NCBI GenBank assembly: GCA_031261285.1
Contig: JAISKM010000084.1
Coordinates: forward strand, 1 to 49,100
Reading direction: 5' to 3'
DNA: 49,100 nt
Origin: Candidatus Symbiothrix sp.
GTDB taxonomy: Bacteria; Bacteroidota; Bacteroidia; Bacteroidales; Azobacteroidaceae
The position numbers and the translations under genes are program-made. Every line of letters starts with the position of its first letter. Position 1 is the first letter of the stretch. Positions 1 through 6,315 of this stretch are shown piece after piece. The notes under the pieces are model-generated. The model saw only the letters and a list, made by a program, of their open reading frames with translations, made no database searches and had not been told where the DNA came from.

Positions 1-641
1 GTGTAGTAATAGCCTCGTTGACCGGCCGAAGGAGCAGGATTCACATCCAAGCCTTCATAAGTGGTAGCACTCTCACCGGCTTCCATCAAATTACTGATAG
101 TCCAGCGAAGGTTTTTCAAATCCGTAGTTGCATCCGGATAAGTAGCCGTACAGTACGTATTGCCGGAAAGACCTGTGATTGTACCTGTACCTTGACCGCT
201 ACAGGTGTAAGTACCACCACTCGAACTGCCTAAAGCCGTCCACGTAGAATTAACATCGTTGTAAGTATAGACTGTGTTGTCAGCTTGACTGAACACCATC
301 ATGCCGGCTGTGCGAGTAGCCGCAGTCGTATCTGTCACCTGTGGCAACAGCAATCCGCCATAGCCTTGACTTAAATCCAGCACTGACCCGGCCGTGACAG
401 AATCGGTTGCACTACCAATTGAAACCTGGGCAGTTACCAGTGAACAGTTACCAGTTACCAACAAGCAGATTATAGTGAACAGTGTCATCCCGGATGTAAT
501 CCGCACCGGTGACGGTGTCATTGCGGATGTAATCCGCGCCAATGATGATGTCATTGCGGATGTAATCCGCGCCGGTGATGATGTCATTGCGGGCTTGACC
601 CGCAATCCCATCCATATTCTTTTGTAATTATTGTTTTTCAT
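1..641 (-). CDS. Secreted FISUMP-like protein, cut off by the window edge
   Basis: Reading the minus strand from the ATG at 641 gives an open frame of 213 codons running off the window, so the C-terminus is missing. It has a hydrophobic export segment (LFTIICLLVTG) ending near VTAQ, then a segment with LLLPQVTDTT and MMVFSQADNTVYTYND, then CSGQGTGTITGLSGNTYC and DLKNLRWTISNLMEAGES. It aligns throughout with its neighbour at 1195-2163, whose C-terminus resembles the Fibrobacter succinogenes major paralogous (FISUMP) domain. The role is unknown; these are exported, possibly surface, proteins. Before the export segment lies an odd extension made of 11-residue repeats, each unit starting with Met. 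Translation may therefore start at 641, 587, 554, 521 or 488. The ATG at 488 leaves a compact normal signal peptide and is my preferred functional start. Confidence 0.72.
   Translation of the reverse strand, partial: MKNNNYKRIWMGLRVKPAMTSSPARITSAMTSSLARITSAMTPSPVRITSGMTLFTIICLLVTGNCSLVTAQVSIGSATDSVTAGSVLDLSQGYGGLLLPQVTDTTAATRTAGMMVFSQADNTVYTYNDVNSTWTALGSSSGGTYTCSGQGTGTITGLSGNTYCTATYPDATTDLKNLRWTISNLMEAGESATTYEGLDVNPAPSAGQRGYYY
431..460 (-). repeat. Short direct repeat forming the end of the signal peptide
   Basis: The plus strand reads CAGTTACCAG, TGAACAGTTA, CCAGTTACCA, a direct repeat of CAGTTACC. It encodes LVTGNCSLVTA at the signal-peptide end of the flanking gene. The same repeat occurs at 2037-2067 in the paralogous gene. 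Confidence 0.6.
489..587 (-). repeat. Three tandem 33-nt units coding an 11-residue repeat
   Basis: Three consecutive 33-nt units read MTSSPARITSA, MTSSLARITSA and MTPSPVRITSG on the minus strand. Each contains the short inverted repeat GCGGATTACATCCGC or a variant. The flanking sequence at about 588-608 (GCGGGTCAAGCCCGC) is a related palindrome. The array lies inside the reading frame ahead of the signal peptide, keeps the frame because 33 is a multiple of 3, and gives an in-frame ATG every 33 nt. Confidence 0.85.
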
Positions 642-660
642 TTGTTTGTAATTTTATAAA

Positions 661-790
661 TTTAATTTGTTTGTTCCCTGCATTCCGTTAGGAATGGTAG
701 CCCGGTAGAAAACAATGTTCGTCAACCATTCCCGCATGCCGGAGGTATGCCACCATCTCCACCTTGAGAGGGGTTGGGGGGGTTGGTAGT
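661..790. repeat. Mosaic of short palindromic repeats in the leader of the first gene
   Basis: Within the 553-nt gap 642-1194 this stretch holds CATTCC-gtta-GGAATG (about 683-698), GCATGCC-gga-GGTATGC (about 734-750) and the G-rich AGGGGTTGGGGGGGTTGG (about 766-783). Each is a compact inverted or low-complexity repeat of the kind dispersed in Bacteroidota genomes. A 65-codon open frame across it looks like repeat-derived noise. The corresponding leader of the paralogous gene at 2163 lacks this block, so it is probably an insertion. Confidence 0.5.
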
Positions 791-845
791 AACCATTTTT
801 TTTGCCTCCCGTGTTCTTTTCGGGCGGCAGATTTAAACATAAAAA

Positions 846-924
846 GGGCACAGGAACTGTTAATTTATTCGCATAGAGGTATCACCAAACACCCATTCGT
901 CAAATAAACAACAGCCCTGCGCCC
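846..924 (-). promoter_or_regulatory. Conserved stem-loop leader element, copy A
   Basis: On the minus strand a 9-pair closing stem (GGGCGCAGG with CCTGTGCCC, one G-U) encloses a second stem (CTGTT with AACAG) and a third (TTTATTTG with CGAATAAA), leaving a loop of about 29 nt that contains ATGGGTGTTT. TTTTTATG follows directly. Copy B at 2241-2312 shares TGTTTATTTG, ATGGGT, CCTC and the TTTTATG tail, but has a different closing stem that still pairs. The element lies between a promoter-like sequence (1104-1134) and the FISUMP-like gene starting at 641, so it is best read as a structured 5' leader. A G+C stem followed by five T could also act as a terminator or attenuator. The gap 925-1103 holds in addition a CGAGGT-tgacg-ACCTCG hairpin near 1072-1088. 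Confidence 0.55.
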
Positions 925-1103
925 TTGATTGTATCTAATTTTATTGTATACAAACGAAGAACGCAAGCATTTGTTGCTTATCACTTTGACGAATATTGAA
1001 AATTGGTGATTTTCTATGCAAAGTAATATCTTAAATGCTATACATTTAACCCAGAAGTCTTTCCAAACAGGTCGAGGTCGTCAACCTCGTTTGGATTCAG
1101 ATG

Positions 1104-1134
1104 CGAAATTAATCATTTTTTTAGAATCTACCAA
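1104..1134 (-). promoter_or_regulatory. Putative Bacteroidetes promoter for the gene at 641
   Basis: The minus strand has TTG (1132-1134), a 20-nt spacer, then TAATTTCG (1104-1111), one base from the Bacteroidetes consensus TAnnTTTG. Its surroundings (TTGGTAG, then TTC and an A-run) match those of the promoter at 2491-2522 in front of the paralogous gene. That parallel strengthens the call. It predicts a leader of about 450 nt. Confidence 0.5.
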
Positions 1135-1194
1135 CTATTTTCTAAAAAAAATGTAAAAATCGCGATCGTAAAGCTTTATTTTTCTGGATTAAAC

Positions 1195-2163
1195 TCACAA
1201 ATCCCGTACACACCGCACAGAATGAAAAAAGTCTTCCAGATATGTACCAATATAAGTCCCGCCGCAATTGCCCCCCTGTGTTCGCTTTATATTTGCGAGG
1301 GTGTTAAGCGTAATCGATCCATCAGGTAATAACACCGCAGCGTAAGGCGAAGCTCGAATGATAAATGTGCTCATCGAGCCCCAACCCACACCAGATACTT
1401 TGACGGTGCAGTAGTCCACTCTACCCACATAGCCATTAAGAGCGTTGGGCTCACCAATCCAGTTTTGCGATTCGGCGGCAATGAGATCTTCAAACCCGGC
1501 CTTCAACAATCCCCAATCGGCAGCGTTAGGAACACGCCAACGGCTACCAAGATTTTGAACACATATATCATTTGCTGGATCGGTAGCCACACTTTTAGCG
1601 TAATAATATCCACGAACATCGCTCTCATTTGGATAAGACGCATACGACGCGCCAGCCTCACGAAGGTTGGAGAGCGTCCAGCATAAGTTTTTTAAGTCGT
1701 TTTGAGCATAAGGATAACTGCCAATCGGATAAAGAGTACCGGAAACGCCCATTACCGAACCACTGCATGATGTGGGTGATGGCGTGGGCTCAGGCTCACC
1801 GCCTCCGCCACCGGAGCCTCCCGAACCACCGCCGGCACTCCAGGCAGAACCGTTGTAGACATAAATTTTTCCGTCCGTTTTGTTGTAAACCAGCATGCCG
1901 GGTTTTCTTAACACAGCAGTGAGTGTGTCTGCACTTACAATTTGGGGTAACAACAAGCCGCCGGCATCAGTGGCTTGTGATAAATCTAACAAGGCACCCG
2001 GCGTAACGGTGCCGTCGCCCCCAATGGCCACTTGGGCAGTTACCGGTGAACAGTTACCGGTTACCAGAAAAGCAGTAACCAGCAGTGTCATTGCGGACTT
2101 AATAGACTTCCTGTCGAGCGTAGTCGAAACACGCAATTCTCTGAATAAAATTCTTTTTTTCAT
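1195..2163 (-). CDS. Secreted FISUMP-like protein
   Basis: 322 aa from the ATG at 2163; a TTG four codons upstream also fits. The export segment is MTLLVTAFLVTGNCSPVTAQ, so the ATG at 2091 is a plausible functional start and the preceding 24 residues are extra. After it come LLLPQIVSADTLTAVLRKPG and MLVYNKTDGKIYVYNGSAW, a Gly/Ser linker, and a C-terminal part with NLCWTLSNLREAG, RWRVPNAADWGLLKAG and a final VRCVRDL. The WR.P....W..L and VRCVRD pattern is that of the Fibrobacter succinogenes major paralogous domain. The extra N-terminal residues (RVSTTLDRK) are encoded by a dispersed DNA repeat. The protein is probably exported; its role and localisation are unknown. It is a tandem paralogue of the truncated gene at 1-641. 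Confidence 0.75.
   Translation of the reverse strand: MKKRILFRELRVSTTLDRKSIKSAMTLLVTAFLVTGNCSPVTAQVAIGGDGTVTPGALLDLSQATDAGGLLLPQIVSADTLTAVLRKPGMLVYNKTDGKIYVYNGSAWSAGGGSGGSGGGGGEPEPTPSPTSCSGSVMGVSGTLYPIGSYPYAQNDLKNLCWTLSNLREAGASYASYPNESDVRGYYYAKSVATDPANDICVQNLGSRWRVPNAADWGLLKAGFEDLIAAESQNWIGEPNALNGYVGRVDYCTVKVSGVGWGSMSTFIIRASPYAAVLLPDGSITLNTLANIKRTQGGNCGGTYIGTYLEDFFHSVRCVRDL
2037..2132 (-). repeat. Dispersed repeats inside the signal-peptide coding region
   Basis: Two repeat-like pieces lie in frame. At 2037-2067 there is a CAGTTACCGG direct repeat, encoding LVTGNCSPVTA. At about 2110-2132 there is GTCGAGCGTAGTCGAAAC, a short palindrome-like element resembling repeats dispersed in many bacterial genomes. 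Compare the repeat-derived region at 431-587 in the neighbouring paralogue. Confidence 0.5.
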
Positions 2164-2240
2164 TTTCTTATACAATTAAAATTAATAGTGCTAATTAAAA
2201 TTGTTTGCCCTTTTCGTTCACATACACACATAAAAGGAGG

Positions 2241-2312
2241 GCGGGCAAACTTATTTATCGGATTGTGAGGTTGTGAACTACCCATAGAACCAAATAAACA
2301 GAATTTGCCCGC
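2241..2312 (-). promoter_or_regulatory. Conserved stem-loop leader element, copy B
   Basis: On the minus strand GCGGGCAAA pairs with TTTGCCCGC (nine perfect pairs). Inside it TTTAT pairs with ATAAA. The loop carries ATGGGTAGTT and CCTC as in copy A, and CCTCCTTTTATG follows. It is 78 nt upstream of the ATG at 2163 and downstream of the promoter at 2491-2522, so it should lie in the 5' leader. The rest of the gap 2176-2617 holds GAAAT-gtgaaca-ATTTC (about 2355-2371), a GCGGGAAT palindrome (2464-2483) and a 12-bp hairpin (2561-2588). Confidence 0.55.
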
Positions 2313-2463
2313 GTCTTTATAACACGAGGTCTCCCTTTCATTCATGGTTCTATTGAAATTGTTCACATTTCACAACCCAGAATATTTCCCCAATGTGTGT
2401 TTTAACACATTATTTTGTCATAAGCCTATATTTTTTACGTTTTTATTCATAATCTAGTATGGG

Positions 2464-2483
2464 ATTCCCGCCTGCGCGGGAAT
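2464..2483. repeat. Palindromic dispersed repeat (ATTCCCGC stem)
   Basis: ATTCCCGC-ctgc-GCGGGAAT forms an 8-bp perfect hairpin. With its flank (GTCATTCCCGC on the minus strand) it matches a very common type of dispersed bacterial repeat. It would fall at the very start of the transcript made from the 2491-2522 promoter. Confidence 0.6.
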
Positions 2484-2490
2484 GACAGTG

Positions 2491-2522
2491 CAAAGGAACG
2501 ACTTTTTTTTGAAACTACCAAA
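2491..2522 (-). promoter_or_regulatory. Putative Bacteroidetes promoter for the gene at 2163
   Basis: The minus strand has TTTG (2519-2522), a 20-nt spacer, then TTCCTTTG (2491-2498), one base from TAnnTTTG. The spacer resembles that of the 1104-1134 promoter. It predicts a start near 2484 and a leader of about 320 nt carrying stem-loop copy B. Confidence 0.55.
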
Positions 2523-2560
2523 TAATTTAATAATTATTTTAATGGTTCTCCGCACTATTA

Positions 2561-2588
2561 CCCCCAACCCCCTTTAGGGGGTTGGGGG
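2561..2588. repeat. 12-bp perfect hairpin downstream of dnaX
   Basis: CCCCCAACCCCC and GGGGGTTGGGGG form a perfect 12-bp stem with a TTTA loop, 30 nt past the dnaX stop. It may help end the dnaX transcript, but no T-run follows on the minus strand. It also resembles a dispersed G-rich repeat, and a related G-rich tract is at about 766-783. Confidence 0.55.
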
Positions 2589-2617
2589 GTATTTTGCAGA
2601 GTGTCGTATTTTTTTAA

Positions 2618-4342
2618 TCAATCAAGCACCAAATTGAAATTGTTGACAAAGGTTTCTAATTTTGGATTTTTTTGCAGCATGAAGTCGTATTTGTCGCGAT
2701 TAGTGTAGGGCAAATAATCTGCCGGATTGTCTGTAATCAAAATGTTCAGTTCGATTTGGGTGTTTTGCAGCTGTTGGGCTAAGAACTGCTTGATTTCGGA
2801 CTGCTTTTCAGTTAATTTATCGAGTTGTGTTTGATTGAAAACCCCAATTTGAATGTGCTTGTTGTCTTGCAACTCCGGCGTAATGTTTAACATGCCCATT
2901 TTGAGATGCGTGTCATCCTCTTTTTCGGCAAAGGCTTTCCACGCGCGCGCCAAATCTTCTTTTGTAAATGTTTCTTCGAGAACGGTTGCGCTTTGTGCAA
3001 CGGATGGCGCCGTTTCTACAGGTTTGTTGGCGTCCGGATTTTTTAATGAAATGGATGGTAATTTTCCTTTTTTCGGTGGGGTGGTGGGCGTTTCCGTGGG
3101 TGGGGCCGTGGGTGGGGCCGTGGGCGTTTCCGTGAGGGCGACCGCAAGGGTCGCCCCTACGGTGGGTGATCCGTTATCAATTGTCAATGGGGCATTGTCA
3201 ATTGTTAGGGGTGCTATTTTTTTTTTGTCGTCAACCGGGGTTGGTTGGCGATTGTATTGCGAGAGGCGAATGAGCAGTAGTTCCAACAATAGCCGTTTGC
3301 TTTTGCTGTAGCGGTAGTTCAAATCCGTTTCGTTGCTCCATTCGAGGGCTTTGTAGAGGAAATCTACGGGGCATTTTTGGGCGAGAGCCAAATATTTTTC
3401 TTTGACGGCATCGCCTACTTCAAACAAAACGATGGTAGCCGGATCTTTACAAACCAGCAGGTCGCGGAAAAATCCGGATAGCCCGGAGATAATCTGCTGT
3501 CCGTCAAAGCCTTTGCGTAAAATTTCATCAAAAATCAGCAGACTTTGACTCACATCGCCCGCCAGAATGGCTTCCGTCAGGCGGAAATAGTAGTCGTAAT
3601 CCAGCACATTCAGATTTTCAATGACGGCCATGTAAGTGACGTTGCTGCCTGAAAAACTGACCACCTGGTCGAAAATGGACAACGCATCGCGCATCCCGCC
3701 GTCTGCTTTTTGAGCAATCGCGTTCAGGGCTTCGGGCTCGTAGCTAACATGCTCGTTTTCAGCAATGTGTGTGAGATTATCAACAATATCGTTGATGCTA
3801 ATGCGACTGAAATCATAGATTTGACAACGCGACAAAATTGTTGGAATAATCTTGTGCTTTTCCGTTGTCGCCAAAATAAAAATCGCGTGATGGGGCGGTT
3901 CCTCCAATGTTTTGAGAAAAGCGTTGAACGCCGCCGTCGAGAGCATGTGCACCTCATCAATGATATAGACCTTGTATTTTCCGATTTGTGGCGGAATACG
4001 CACTTGCTCGGTCAGCGAACGGATGTCATCGACCGAGTTGTTGGATGCCGCATCCAATTCGTAGATGTTGTACGACCGGTTTTCGTTGAAAGCCTTGCAC
4101 GATTCGCACTCATTGCACGCTTCGCCGTCCGGTTGCGGATTCCGGCAGTTAATAGTCTTGGCAAAAATACGGGCACAAGTCGTCTTGCCCACCCCTCGCG
4201 GTCCACAAAACAGATAGGCATGTGCCAATTTTTGATTTTGAATGGCATTTTTAAGCGTGGTGGTCAGCGATTTTTGACCGGCCACCGACTGAAAAGTCGA
4301 TGGCCGGTATTTGCGTGCCGAAACGATATAGTTTTCTTCCAT
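2618..4342 (-). CDS. dnaX: DNA polymerase III subunit gamma/tau
   Basis: 574 aa. The clamp-loader ATPase subunit, which loads the beta clamp and organises the replicative polymerase in the cytoplasm. The N-terminus starts MEENYIVSARKYRPSTFQSV. Walker A is GPRGVGKT (residues 47-54), the zinc-binding cysteines are C66, C76, C79 and C82, Walker B is YIIDEVH (about 126-132), and the sensor/arginine-finger region is LATTEKHKIIPTILSRC. The AAA+ core and lid are followed by a Pro/Thr-rich linker (about 375-430) and a C-terminal domain typical of Bacteroidetes DnaX. The linker is unusual: its code consists of dispersed DNA repeats, giving PLTIDNAPLTIDNG, TVGATLAVAL and TAPPTAPPT. The start lies 3 nt after the stop of the upstream WXXGXW gene, so the two are probably cotranscribed. 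Confidence 0.96.
   Translation of the reverse strand: MEENYIVSARKYRPSTFQSVAGQKSLTTTLKNAIQNQKLAHAYLFCGPRGVGKTTCARIFAKTINCRNPQPDGEACNECESCKAFNENRSYNIYELDAASNNSVDDIRSLTEQVRIPPQIGKYKVYIIDEVHMLSTAAFNAFLKTLEEPPHHAIFILATTEKHKIIPTILSRCQIYDFSRISINDIVDNLTHIAENEHVSYEPEALNAIAQKADGGMRDALSIFDQVVSFSGSNVTYMAVIENLNVLDYDYYFRLTEAILAGDVSQSLLIFDEILRKGFDGQQIISGLSGFFRDLLVCKDPATIVLFEVGDAVKEKYLALAQKCPVDFLYKALEWSNETDLNYRYSKSKRLLLELLLIRLSQYNRQPTPVDDKKKIAPLTIDNAPLTIDNGSPTVGATLAVALTETPTAPPTAPPTETPTTPPKKGKLPSISLKNPDANKPVETAPSVAQSATVLEETFTKEDLARAWKAFAEKEDDTHLKMGMLNITPELQDNKHIQIGVFNQTQLDKLTEKQSEIKQFLAQQLQNTQIELNILITDNPADYLPYTNRDKYDFMLQKNPKLETFVNNFNLVLD
3135..3215 (-). repeat. Dispersed repeats embedded in the DnaX linker
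   Basis: At 3136-3156 GGGCGACC-gcaag-GGTCGCCC forms an 8-bp perfect palindrome in frame, coding GATLAVAL. At about 3178-3215 two copies of ATTGTCAAT-type sequence code PLTIDNAPLTIDN. Directly beside them (about 3085-3134) repeated GTGGGTGGGGCC units code TAPPTAPPTETPT. All are in frame and fall in the flexible linker, where insertion is tolerated. Confidence 0.75.
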
Positions 4343-4345
4343 TGT

Positions 4346-5347
4346 TTATTGCCGGTTGCCGCGTGATGGACTCGAACTTGACGAACTGCTGCTACGTGTT
4401 GAGCCGGAGTTAGAACTTGTTCGCGAACTGCTTCCCGAACTACTGCGTGAGTCAGAGCTACTACTTCGCACGGTGCTGCTGCTTGAGTTAGGACTGCTTG
4501 TTCGTGCCGGAGCGGTTGACGCTGGTCGTGACTCAGGTTGAGTGGTAACGCGTGAAGGCGCAGTCGTGGTGGTAGTGCCCGAACTGCGGCTTGGCATATT
4601 TACAGAGTTATTCTCACGCGATACGGAGCGTGTTTCGACGGTTCCGCTTTGTCTGCCGCTTTCTATTTCTCTACTACTGCTTACCGTTTGACGACCGGAT
4701 TCACTGCTGCGTACAGAACCGGAACTTTCACGTGAACTGTTGCTCACACTACTGCTGCCTGGTCTGCCCTCCGTGCGTGCCGGTTGCGGATTATTGTATT
4801 CCTGATTGATCGACGTCCGCTGATTGGCCGGCTGACGATTGAAATTGGGCGAACTGTTATAGCCCGGAGCCCGGTGGTCGGGATGGTGGTCGTAGCCATA
4901 AGCATACCCCCAATGGTGGTCGGAATGTGGCTGGTGGTAGTATACCGGACGTCCGTAATAGTCGTAGCGACCACTATAATAGCCAAAACTGAAATGCCTG
5001 TTGCGAGGCAACCAGTGCGCATCTATCCAACGATAGCCGTTACGAAACGTTTGCCAATAACCGGGCACCCAATACGCATTGGCATAAGGGGCTACTTCCC
5101 AATAACCTTGCACCCACACATAGCCGTGGCGATAATTGTCCCACGCCCAATACCCATCAATCCAAATATAGTTTGCAGACGGAGCGGCAATAACCGGAGT
5201 TTCCACGCTGAGCATAATATCCGGAGCAATCGGAATCTGTGCATACACAGATACATAAACTTGACCCTGAGCATTGGCCGGCATTTGCAATGATCCGGCA
5301 ATAATGAGCACTAAACATGCAAAAATCGAGCGAACTGTTGTTTTCAT
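4346..5347 (-). CDS. Secreted WXXGXW-repeat protein with Ser-rich tail
   Basis: 333 aa. It has an N-terminal signal peptide (MKTTVRSIFACLVLIIAGS, cleavage near ANAQ). Residues of about 50-115 carry repeated aromatic motifs YIWIDGYWAWD, YVWVQGYWE, YWVPGYWQT and YRWIDAHWLP, the pattern of the WXXGXW repeat family of exported proteins. A Tyr/His-rich stretch (about 118-165) follows, and the last 150 residues are low-complexity Ser/Arg/Thr, probably disordered. The function of this family is not established; a periplasmic or surface structural role is plausible. Its stop is 3 nt before the dnaX start, an odd pairing of an envelope protein with a replication gene. Confidence 0.8.
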   Translation of the reverse strand: MKTTVRSIFACLVLIIAGSLQMPANAQGQVYVSVYAQIPIAPDIMLSVETPVIAAPSANYIWIDGYWAWDNYRHGYVWVQGYWEVAPYANAYWVPGYWQTFRNGYRWIDAHWLPRNRHFSFGYYSGRYDYYGRPVYYHQPHSDHHWGYAYGYDHHPDHRAPGYNSSPNFNRQPANQRTSINQEYNNPQPARTEGRPGSSSVSNSSRESSGSVRSSESGRQTVSSSREIESGRQSGTVETRSVSRENNSVNMPSRSSGTTTTTAPSRVTTQPESRPASTAPARTSSPNSSSSTVRSSSSDSRSSSGSSSRTSSNSGSTRSSSSSSSSPSRGNRQ

Positions 5348-5363
5348 AAGCTATAATTTTATG

Positions 5364-5371
5364 CAAAATTA
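5364..5371 (-). promoter_or_regulatory. Possible -7 element for the 5347-dnaX pair
   Basis: TAATTTTG on the minus strand matches TAnnTTTG exactly and lies 16 nt from the ATG. No TTTG is present at the expected upstream spacing, so the call rests on one element only. Confidence 0.35.
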
Positions 5372-5412
5372 CACAATCTGTTCGACATTTACATATAATT
5401 AGTGTTAAATTT

Positions 5413-6315
5413 TCAAATCGAAATCTTAATTTCAGGCATTGCACCATGTTGAGTACACACGCAGGCGGAAACATTCACGGCAAGCCGGTGAGCTTCCTGT
5501 ATCGTTTTTCCCTGCAATAAAGCCGCTGTAAAGGCTCCGGTAAATGAATCCCCGGCTCCAACCGTATCCACAACTTGCACCTTGGGCGTGCCTATATAGG
5601 ATGTTTCGTTGGCTGTGAACACGTAACTGCCGGTGGCACCTTTTGTTTCTATCACTAATTTCAAGTCATAATCTTTGAGAAGTTTTTTGCAAAAATAGCG
5701 TTCAAACGTTTCAGGAGATTGAACGGGGTCGATTGCTTCACCAAATAGTTGCGCCACAATTTTCACTTCCTCATCGTTTATTTTAAGGATGTTGCAGGTC
5801 AATAATGACCGGTGGATTATTTCCTTTGTATAGAACTGTTGACGCAGATTGACATCAAAAATTTTCAGTGAATCGCCGGGAACGAGTTCCAAAAAATGCA
5901 GGATCGTTTCTCTTGAAACCTTGCTTCGTTGCGCTAACGAACCAAAACAAACGGCTTTACAATTTTTCGCCAACGCTTTCGTTTGAGCAGTGAGCGGGAT
6001 ATTGTCCCATGCCACGTTTTCGCAAATTTCGTATTCCGGAACTCCCTTGCTGTCCAGGGTTACTTGCACAGTACCCGTAGGATAGTCGACGGTTTCAATC
6101 AAATGATTGAGGTGTTTGTCCGCCAATACATCCAAAATTTCCTTGCCTAAGGAATCTTTCCCGATTGCACTGATAGCATAACTCTCAAAACCGAACTGTG
6201 CGGCATGATAGGCAAAATTAGCAGGCGCGCCGCCCAATACTTTTCCGTCGGGGAGGCAATCCCACAACAGTTCGCCGATACCGGCAATTATAAATTTATT
6301 AGTAGTGTTCATCAT
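5413..6315 (-). CDS. PfkB-family sugar kinase, probably fructokinase
   Basis: 300 aa, cytoplasmic. PfkB/ribokinase-fold kinases transfer phosphate from ATP to a sugar. The N-terminal half has GELLWDCLPDG and LGGAPANFAYHAAQFG, the sugar-binding Gly-Gly region. The C-terminal signature is VVDTVGAGDSFTGAF (about residues 247-261) with the catalytic Asp in GAGD. GELLWD and the overall length are typical of bacterial fructokinases. The ATG overlaps the stop of the GDPD gene by 4 nt (ATGA), so the two are translationally coupled. In context it could phosphorylate fructose made from mannitol by the dehydrogenase at 43238-44680. It is the last gene of locus A. Substrate specificity is inferred. Confidence 0.85.
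   Translation of the reverse strand: MMNTTNKFIIAGIGELLWDCLPDGKVLGGAPANFAYHAAQFGFESYAISAIGKDSLGKEILDVLADKHLNHLIETVDYPTGTVQVTLDSKGVPEYEICENVAWDNIPLTAQTKALAKNCKAVCFGSLAQRSKVSRETILHFLELVPGDSLKIFDVNLRQQFYTKEIIHRSLLTCNILKINDEEVKIVAQLFGEAIDPVQSPETFERYFCKKLLKDYDLKLVIETKGATGSYVFTANETSYIGTPKVQVVDTVGAGDSFTGAFTAALLQGKTIQEAHRLAVNVSACVCTQHGAMPEIKISI

Noticed and set aside
394..627. A plus-strand open frame with repeats of DVIRAGDDVIA type.
   Set aside because: It is the antisense reading of the 33-nt repeat array in the gene on the minus strand.
654..851. A 65-codon open frame on the minus strand (CLNLPPEKNTGG region).
   Set aside because: It lies entirely over short palindromic repeats and the leader element, has no start context or conserved protein features, and reads like translated repeat.
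2160..2366. A 68-codon open frame on the minus strand covering stem-loop copy B.
   Set aside because: Its peptide follows the structured element and resembles the peptide read from copy A (NKLTVPVPF against NKFARPPFM). The similarity comes from the conserved DNA/RNA stem; the full frame is not kept.
4356..4541. A plus-strand frame rich in Leu/Glu (antisense to the WXXGXW protein tail).
   Set aside because: The Ser/Arg-rich C-terminus of the real gene gives a low-complexity antisense frame by codon composition.
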